Of a stretch of DNA of 11,595 bases, positions 6,314-11,595 are shown piece by piece. Below the pieces are notes generated by a model. The model had not been told where the DNA came from. It searched no databases and worked only from the letters and a program-made list of their open reading frames with translations. Position 1 is the stretch's first letter. Each line of letters begins with the position of its first letter. The translations under genes and the position numbers were made by a program. Origin of the DNA: Gammaproteobacteria bacterium (lineage in GTDB: Bacteria; Pseudomonadota; Gammaproteobacteria; UBA6429). The DNA lies in contig DAOVYB010000036.1 in NCBI GenBank assembly GCA_030635835.1, forward strand, positions 1 through 11,595, read 5' to 3'.

Positions 6314-7357
6314 TTAAACATACCACGCTTCAGGAATTTCATCCGCAGGCATCGGTTTTACCTTTATTATAGTGTTTTTTCCATCTGGATAGTTTATTGA
6401 CATTTCAACTTCTTCAGCATCTCGTCCCTGACCATATCGTGCTGCTATACGTGCAGCAAGTTCAGCATCACTTTCTGATATGTTTCCATCTAATAACGTT
6501 AATGGTCCATTGTGGCTAGTACAATGAATATAAGGATACATTTTGCGATAACCTTCCATAAATTTATTTTCACCCTGTTCACGACCTACGATCATTTTAA
6601 AATTTTCATTTGGACGAATATGTCGACCTACTTTCAACATCATAATGTCATCAAGTTCATAGTCTCGGCTTGAACGATGCTGCCACATATCAACAAGCTT
6701 ATCGGAATAATTTTTATCGGTTAAAAAACAACAACCACCTGCAGGAGAAGCATAATCTTTAAAACCAAATTTTTCGGCTAACGCCATTTGAGGCTTACGG
6801 GTACGGCCACTAAAGTCATAAAGTTTTTCTCTGTCAACCCAGCCTTCTTTTTCAGGGATTGTTTCTGGTAAATTTTTAGCACACAAAGGGCGTAACAATA
6901 AATCACCCGCACCTGACTCACGTTGAATAATCGGCATGGTCTCTCGACGTTGTGACATGGGACGTTGGCCAATCACTTCACCGGTGATAATAAAATCAAA
7001 ATCATTTTCCTTGATCCACTCAACGGCTTTTTTAACCATAAAGCCTTTACAGTCCAGACACGGATTCATGTTTTGTCCATAACCATGTTTAGGGTTTAAC
7101 AAAACATCTTTGTACTCTTCAATCACATCAACAATATGCAACTTAATGCCAAGCTGTTCAGCTGACCACAAAGCATTATTTCTTTTGGGTTTTGCTTTAT
7201 CTTTTTTACGAATCGCATGGGTATGACCTTCTACACAAAAGCCAGTATAAAAATTAATCCCTTCGACATGAATGCCCTGCTCCAGCATAACTTTTGTTGC
7301 CAATAAAGAGTCGAGGCCACCCGAGATTAGGGAAACTGCTTTGCGTTGCTTGCTCAT
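6314..7357 (-). CDS. PP-loop tRNA thiouridylase-like protein with NFACT-R-like C-terminal domain
   Basis: The 347-residue protein is in the PP-loop ATP pyrophosphatase superfamily, related to MnmA/ThiI tRNA sulfur-transfer enzymes; proteins like it are often annotated as tRNA 2-thiouridylate methyltransferases. Seen: PP-loop SGGLDS (12-17), an MnmA-like NPCLDCK cysteine pair (C100, C103), the TGEVIGQRPMSQ segment (125-135), and a second cysteine pair in PAGGCCFL (C209, C210). Residues about 238-345 (LKVGRHIRP, then MIVGREQGENKFM) resemble the NFACT-R/DUF814 RNA-binding domain. It is therefore shorter and differently built from MnmA (about 370 residues) and lacks the ThiI THUMP domain. The downstream tusA suggests a sulfur relay to RNA. 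The exact modification is unknown. The ATG at 7357 has a weak ribosome site. Confidence 0.82.
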   Translation of the reverse strand: MSKQRKAVSLISGGLDSLLATKVMLEQGIHVEGINFYTGFCVEGHTHAIRKKDKAKPKRNNALWSAEQLGIKLHIVDVIEEYKDVLLNPKHGYGQNMNPCLDCKGFMVKKAVEWIKENDFDFIITGEVIGQRPMSQRRETMPIIQRESGAGDLLLRPLCAKNLPETIPEKEGWVDREKLYDFSGRTRKPQMALAEKFGFKDYASPAGGCCFLTDKNYSDKLVDMWQHRSSRDYELDDIMMLKVGRHIRPNENFKMIVGREQGENKFMEGYRKMYPYIHCTSHNGPLTLLDGNISESDAELAARIAARYGQGRDAEEVEMSINYPDGKNTIIKVKPMPADEIPEAWYV

Positions 7358-7488
7358 AAGAAAACCGTAAATTAAAGAAAAACCAGTATAAAATGGAAAA
7401 AACTAAGACTTAATGGGCTGAAATATAACAAATATTTTAAACATTCTCAGCGTTATTTCATATACTTCCATAGATATTTTTAGGTATA

Positions 7489-9756
7489 TTATTTTAACTT
7501 ATTGATAACGCTATAAAGTTTTTCAAGATTAATCGGTTTAGGTATGAATGATTTTATCCCAAGTAATAATGATGATTCTTCCGTCACTTCTGAGGAATAA
7601 CCCGTACAAAGTATAATTTTTATATCTGGACGAAGTGCGAGTAACTTTTTACTTAATACCACTCCTGTTAAACCTGGCATGGTTTGATCTGTAATAACAA
7701 TATCAATATTTTTAAATTCTCGCTCAAAAAATTTTAATGCTTTTTGGCTGTTTGTAAAAACGTCTACAGTTGCATTACATTGTTTTAATGACTCTTCTAA
7801 TAGATGAGCAATTGCAGACTCATCATCAATAACCATTATATTTAAATCGGAAAAATCATATTTTTCCTTATTATTTATTTTTATATTTTCAGTTTTATTT
7901 TTTTCATCTGATACAGGTAATAAAACTTTAATTTTAGTACCTTCTCCATAAATGCTTTTTACAACAATATGTCCTCCTAACTTATGCACAGCTCCATGTA
8001 CGACTGAAAGCCCCATACCAGTACCTTTTCCGACTTCTTTGGAAGTAAAAAAAGGTTCAAAAATACGATTTATAAGTTCCTCAGGGATTCCCTTGCCATT
8101 ATCCTTTACACTTATCACCATGTATTCACCTGCAAAATTTTCATGACATGAATTACATGGTTGTACTTTAAAATTTTCTACAGTTAAGGTAATGAATAAA
8201 TCACCCTTATTTTCCATAGCATCTTTTGCGTTTATACATAAATTCATTAATACCTGACTTATCAGGCTTGGGTTACTTTTTACCTCAGGTAAATTATTTT
8301 GAACTGATGTTTCAATATTAATACTTGTCGGTAACGTTGCCTTCAACATTCTTATTGTTTCTTCTAATATAGGCTCGATTTTCATCGGAGCTAAATCAGC
8401 TTCATCTTGATCTTTACGACTATATATCATCATCTGTTGAATTAATTCACGACCACGAGTAGCAGCCAAACATATTTCTTTTAAATATTTTTTTAGATCT
8501 TCATTATTTTTTCCATACAACTCATCACTTAATTCAGTAAAGCCTAAAATGATAGATAATAGATTATTAAAATCATGTGCAACACCACCTGTTAATTGGC
8601 CGATAGCCTGCATTTTCTGTGTATGAAATAACTGAGATTCAAGAGATGCATTTTCTTTCTCTATTTTTAATTTTTCAGTTTTATCTGTGGATATACCACA
8701 CACCGCGTAAATATTTTCGTTCTCATCATACAAAGGGAACTTAGTAGAAGTGTACGTATGTATACCGTCATCTTGCGGTGCGAGTTCTTCCGATTCTAAA
8801 GCATGACCGGTTTCAATTATGTCTTTATCGTTACGCTGCATTTCACTGGCTATTTTTTCAGGAAATATATCGTATAAAGATTTCCCAACTATTTCTTCAC
8901 GTGAAATATGAAATAATTTCTCAAATCGTTTATTAATAAATGTAAAACGTCCGTTAATATCTTTTACATAGATTACTGCAGGAGTGTTATCCATGATATT
9001 TTGTAAATCACGTTTACTTTTATTAATTCCATCAAGCATTAAGTTGAAATCATCACTTAAATGTCCAAGTTCATCATCTCGTTTTAAGTTTGATCTTAAT
9101 TGTAAATTACCGTGTTTAATGCCATCAGCTACATCAACAATATGTTTTAAACCACGAGTTATTCCTTTAGCCATAAAAAAAGCAAATAATGCTCCAATAA
9201 TTATGGCCAACAATGTATAAAACATTCCATCTCTTACAATGATTTCAAGATTAGATGTATTCTTTTCCTGACTTAAACTGACTCTTGCCCAGCCAATAAA
9301 CTTGCCATTACTTTTGATTGGTGAAGCTATATCTATGGAAAGAGCATTTTTAAAAAGTATTTTCTGTTCCTTATTACCCTTTAATAAATCACCACTAATC
9401 TCATCTTTAACATACAGTCCTACTTTATCTGATTGTGTATGTCCCATTACCTGACCGACAGGACTTAATACCATCGCATATCGTAAAGCAGGATAATTAA
9501 TTTGTGATTCAAGAACTTCTTCTAAACCAATATAATCATTTGCCAGAACCCAGGAAGCACTGTTTGCTGCTAATGTTTCTGAAAGACTTCGTGCCTGTTC
9601 AATACTCTGCAGATGTAAAAAAGTTCGTTGTCTTTCTACCAAATCATAAACAAAAATACTCATCAAAACAGCATGAACCAAAATTATACCCAGCATTAAT
9701 TGTCGGCGAATTGAAGCTGTCCAAATTTGCTTAAAAATATTAAATACTTTTTTCAT
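7489..9756 (-). CDS. Membrane-bound hybrid sensor histidine kinase (HAMP-PAS-HisKA-HATPase-REC)
   Basis: This is a two-component sensor of about 755 residues. Numbering here counts from a TTG four codons further upstream, at 9768. Seen: TM1 (about 23-44), an extracytoplasmic sensor (about 46-182), TM2 (about 183-203), HAMP (about 200-255), PAS (about 256-368, TPAVIYVKDINGRFTFIN), HisKA with H398 in GGVAHDFNNLLS, HATPase with N513 (NLCINAKDAM), G1 DNGKGIP (556-562), F box (570-574) and G2 GKGTGMGLS (580-588), then a C-terminal receiver with D648/D649, phospho-acceptor D694 (VITDQTMPG) and K744 (FIPKP). I chose ATG 9756, one base after the stop of the binding-protein gene; the TTG at 9768 would give an 11-bp overlap. 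The tight link to a PhnD-like lipoprotein suggests ligand input from it. No DNA-binding regulator or Hpt protein is nearby, so the output is unknown. A CNSCH motif (538-542) lies inside the ATPase domain. Confidence 0.93.
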   Translation of the reverse strand: MKKVFNIFKQIWTASIRRQLMLGIILVHAVLMSIFVYDLVERQRTFLHLQSIEQARSLSETLAANSASWVLANDYIGLEEVLESQINYPALRYAMVLSPVGQVMGHTQSDKVGLYVKDEISGDLLKGNKEQKILFKNALSIDIASPIKSNGKFIGWARVSLSQEKNTSNLEIIVRDGMFYTLLAIIIGALFAFFMAKGITRGLKHIVDVADGIKHGNLQLRSNLKRDDELGHLSDDFNLMLDGINKSKRDLQNIMDNTPAVIYVKDINGRFTFINKRFEKLFHISREEIVGKSLYDIFPEKIASEMQRNDKDIIETGHALESEELAPQDDGIHTYTSTKFPLYDENENIYAVCGISTDKTEKLKIEKENASLESQLFHTQKMQAIGQLTGGVAHDFNNLLSIILGFTELSDELYGKNNEDLKKYLKEICLAATRGRELIQQMMIYSRKDQDEADLAPMKIEPILEETIRMLKATLPTSINIETSVQNNLPEVKSNPSLISQVLMNLCINAKDAMENKGDLFITLTVENFKVQPCNSCHENFAGEYMVISVKDNGKGIPEELINRIFEPFFTSKEVGKGTGMGLSVVHGAVHKLGGHIVVKSIYGEGTKIKVLLPVSDEKNKTENIKINNKEKYDFSDLNIMVIDDESAIAHLLEESLKQCNATVDVFTNSQKALKFFEREFKNIDIVITDQTMPGLTGVVLSKKLLALRPDIKIILCTGYSSEVTEESSLLLGIKSFIPKPINLEKLYSVINKLK

Positions 9757-9757
9757 C

Positions 9758-10678
9758 TTACTTATCAATAACCCTGACTTCTTTATTAAACAGCTTTAAA
9801 AAAGCTACTACAGGTAAATATGTTTGATTATTTGCTGATTCAAACTTGCTCAATTCCATTCTCGCTAACCATTGCATACCTTCCTTCTGCTTATGTAAAT
9901 TTAATAATAAATTTTTAACCTCATTTACTATATTGAGATCTATGTCGTCTCTCACAACCAAACCATTATTAGGTAAGGAAGATGTTTGCCATATTACTCT
10001 TAGTTCTTTAGCCAGCTCAGGTCTTTCTTTTGAAAGCGCGCGCCAGGGAGGTGGCCAGGTAGCTCCTGCGATGGTATTTCCTAACATCACATTCATAATC
10101 GATGATTCTTGTGAACCGACATAACGAATGTCTATGTCCTGCATCACATTAAGACCATGCTTTTGTAAATAATATTGCGGCATCATTGTTGCTGCCAAAG
10201 CCGTTGGCGCTGGAAAACTGACAGCCTGGCCCTTAAGGTCGGTGACTTTTTTTATGTTGCTGTCTTTTCTGACCAGAAAAATGCCTCTAAAATTTTCATC
10301 ATCTGACATTTTTCCGAATACATTGTAGCCATGTTTGAGGGAATTAACTGTTTGAAAGGGATTTGGCAAAGCAAAATGAAACTTGCGGTTATAGAGTTTT
10401 TTATCATACGACGCATAGTTTCGAGAGGCCTCAATCTTAAAACGTACGCCTGCAATATTCTGACTTAAATACTCCGCAATTGGAGCAAAAATCTCATGTA
10501 ACCGTTTAGGGTTATGGAGTGGATGAATACCTATAACAAACTCTTTTTCAGCTTCCAGCAAAGCCGCACTGGAATACTCGGGATTATAATCAGCGACCTG
10601 TTGCTGATCGCATGATATTAAGGCCATCAATAATAACAAAAGCACTGAATATGAGCTTAATGTACGAATAAATCTCAT
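9758..10678 (-). CDS. PhnD-like periplasmic substrate-binding lipoprotein
   Basis: The 306-residue protein resembles PhnD-type (phosphate/phosphite/phosphonate family) binding proteins: VIGIHPLHNPKRL (48-60), the hinge and lobe segments NPFQTVNSLKHGYNVFGKM, RGIFLVRKDS (131-140) and KVTDLKGQAVSFPAPTALAAT. Its signal peptide ends in a lipobox LISC (20-23), so C23 is lipidated; D24 at +2 is the inner-membrane retention signal. The loop at 155-163 (FPAPTALAA) replaces the Ser/Thr-rich phosphate-binding loop usual in phosphonate binders, so the ligand may not be a phosphonate. C23 is the only cysteine. No ABC permease or ATPase gene is adjacent; the gene runs directly into a hybrid kinase, pointing to a sensory role like that of AioX with AioS. 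The ATG at 10678 is preceded by GGAG and AGAAG. Confidence 0.87.
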   Translation of the reverse strand: MRFIRTLSSYSVLLLLLMALISCDQQQVADYNPEYSSAALLEAEKEFVIGIHPLHNPKRLHEIFAPIAEYLSQNIAGVRFKIEASRNYASYDKKLYNRKFHFALPNPFQTVNSLKHGYNVFGKMSDDENFRGIFLVRKDSNIKKVTDLKGQAVSFPAPTALAATMMPQYYLQKHGLNVMQDIDIRYVGSQESSIMNVMLGNTIAGATWPPPWRALSKERPELAKELRVIWQTSSLPNNGLVVRDDIDLNIVNEVKNLLLNLHKQKEGMQWLARMELSKFESANNQTYLPVVAFLKLFNKEVRVIDK

Positions 10679-10699
10679 TTACTTCTAATACTCCACTTC

Positions 10700-10727
10700 C
10701 TTATCAAAAGTTACATTTTACTGTTAA
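10700..10727 (-). promoter_or_regulatory. Possible sigma-70 promoter of the binding-protein/kinase operon
   Basis: On the minus strand TTAACA (complement of 10722-10727; 5 of 6 to TTGACA) is followed after 16 nt by GATAAG (complement of 10700-10705; 4 of 6 to TATAAT). Transcription would begin about 15 nt before the start codon, a short leader that just includes GGAG. The match is modest in AT-rich DNA. Confidence 0.3.
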
Positions 10728-10783
10728 TTTACTAGTAAGCTTAGAAAACATTTGTAAACTTGTGTATTTATCCTAATTGCTGG

Positions 10784-10811
10784 TTACGTATTCAATTAGT
10801 GCAGCTATAAT
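10784..10811 (+). promoter_or_regulatory. Probable sigma-70 promoter of glyQ
   Basis: A perfect -10 hexamer TATAAT lies at 10806-10811, 38 bp before the glyQ start codon. The candidate -35, TTACGT at 10784-10789, with a 16-nt spacer, is poor, so the -10 is the main evidence. The start point would be near 10818, giving a leader of about 32 nt with AGGA at 10840-10843. The 171-bp divergent gap to the binding-protein gene holds nothing else that I can identify. Confidence 0.55.
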
Positions 10812-10849
10812 ATGCCGCTTATTCATAAACGTAATTTATAGGATCACCC

Positions 10850-11595
10850 TTGGCTAAATCATCTTCACAGCCCATCTCAAATCCAGGAGCAACTTTTCAG
10901 GGACTCATTCTTGCTTTACAGCAATATTGGGCGGATAAAGGCTGCGTTATTCTACAACCCTATGACATGGAAATGGGCGCGGGTACCTTTCATCCAGCCA
11001 CTTTTTTACGTGCTATTGGCCCGGAGCCCTGGGCAACAGCCTATGTTCAGCCTTGCCGCCGTCCAACTGACGGCCGTTATGGTGAAAACCCGAATCGTCT
11101 GCAGCACTATTACCAATTTCAGGTCACGATTAAACCTTCACCACTGGATATTCAGGAATTGTACCTCGAATCCTTAAAAATGCTCGGGATTGACCCGTTA
11201 GTTCATGATATTCGTTTTGTTGAAGATAACTGGGAATCACCCACGCTGGGTGCCTGGGGTCTTGGCTGGGAAGTCTGGCTCAACGGCATGGAAGTCACCC
11301 AGTTTACCTATTTCCAGCAAGTGGGCGGTGTAGAGCTTAGCCGCACGCCAGGTGAGATTACTTATGGCCTTGAGCGTTTGGCGATGTATATCCAGGCCGT
11401 TGAAAATGTTTATGACCTGACCTGGGTTGAAAATCCTGATGGTACAAAAGTCACCTACGGCGAAGTGTTCCTGCGCAATGAGCAGGAGTTTTCAGCCTAT
11501 AACTTTGAACATGCCGATACATCATTTCTGCATCAGCAATTTGATCAGGCAGAAGGTGACTGCAAACGCCTGGCTGAAGCAAATCTGTTCCTTCC
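10850..11595 (+). CDS. glyQ: Glycyl-tRNA synthetase alpha subunit (partial, runs off right edge)
   Basis: GlyQ is the catalytic-core subunit of the bacterial alpha2beta2 glycyl-tRNA synthetase, which charges tRNA-Gly in the cytoplasm; glyS, encoding the beta subunit, would be expected just beyond the window. About 248 of the usual roughly 300 codons are present. Seen: [17 protein letters not shown] near the N-terminus, [20 protein letters not shown], the conserved [44 protein letters not shown] and [12 protein letters not shown], all strongly conserved in the family. The start is TTG at 10850: the frame is stopped at 10832, no ATG or GTG lies between, and AGGA at 10840-10843 is well spaced. 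The next in-frame ATG falls within the conserved region. Transcription diverges from the sensor operon. Confidence 0.96.
   Translation, partial: MAKSSSQPISNPGATFQGLILALQQYWADKGCVILQPYDMEMGAGTFHPATFLRAIGPEPWATAYVQPCRRPTDGRYGENPNRLQHYYQFQVTIKPSPLDIQELYLESLKMLGIDPLVHDIRFVEDNWESPTLGAWGLGWEVWLNGMEVTQFTYFQQVGGVELSRTPGEITYGLERLAMYIQAVENVYDLTWVENPDGTKVTYGEVFLRNEQEFSAYNFEHADTSFLHQQFDQAEGDCKRLAEANLFL

Noticed and set aside
7358..7488. Terminator or promoter between the kinase gene and the PP-loop gene
   Set aside because: The gap is AT-rich with several TATA-like hexamers (for example TATACT on the minus strand), but none has a good -35 partner and no GC-rich hairpin with a T run is present.
8134..8156. 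c-type haem binding by the kinase CNSCH motif
   Set aside because: The motif is inside a cytoplasmic HATPase domain, with no export of that region; covalent haem attachment occurs outside the cytoplasm.
9757..9768. TTG at 9768 as start of the hybrid kinase
   Set aside because: ATG at 9756 directly follows the upstream stop and adds no loss of domain. The TTG gives only four extra residues, and its AGGG lies too close (3 nt).
10911..11177. Open frame in another plus-strand frame within glyQ
   Set aside because: It overlaps strongly conserved glyQ codons in a different frame and shows no family resemblance.

Overview
The window looks like a chromosomal segment of an AT-rich, free-living gammaproteobacterium. 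The evidence is the glnA – DUF4124 lipoprotein-like gene – ntrB – ntrC gene order, a type I glutamine synthetase whose catalytic and adenylylation residues fall at the enterobacterial numbering, sigma-54 promoters with NtrC sites, and a bacterial two-subunit-type glyQ. A TusA beside a PP-loop thiouridylase-like protein would suit a sulfur-metabolising lineage, but genus cannot be assigned from what is seen.

Layout. Positions 1-4650, all on the minus strand, form a nitrogen-control region, read right to left: glnA (4438-3032), its hairpin terminator, a 204-bp palindromic repeat element, a small exported DUF4124 protein (2711-2169), then ntrB (1945-887) and ntrC (870 to beyond the left edge). 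glnA has a textbook control region: two NtrC sites 31 bp apart (4627-4643, 4596-4612) and a GG-N10-GC sigma-54 promoter (4509-4525). ntrBC appears to have its own sigma-54 promoter (1975-1991), with a perfect NtrC palindrome (2134-2150) upstream. This suggests a positive autoregulatory loop: NtrB phosphorylates NtrC, and NtrC~P then drives both glnA and ntrBC.

Positions 4658-7357 (minus) hold a probable sulfur/metal cluster: a PP-loop ATPase with a C-terminal NFACT-R-like RNA-binding domain (7357-6314), a TusA sulfur carrier (6114-5860), and a cation diffusion facilitator (5860-4658) overlapping tusA by 1 nt. A 149-bp inverted-repeat element (6152-6300) sits between the PP-loop gene and tusA.

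Positions 7489-10678 (minus) hold a two-gene sensory cassette. It comprises a PhnD-like periplasmic binding lipoprotein with an inner-membrane retention signal, followed one base later by a membrane-bound hybrid histidine kinase (HAMP-PAS-HisKA-HATPase-REC). No ABC permease or ATPase and no DNA-binding response regulator are adjacent, so the binding protein probably works as a sensor subunit rather than in transport.

From 10850 to the right edge, on the plus strand and diverging from the sensory cassette, lies glyQ (glycyl-tRNA synthetase alpha subunit). It starts with TTG and is cut by the window end. No tRNA, rRNA, CRISPR array or transposase gene was seen.
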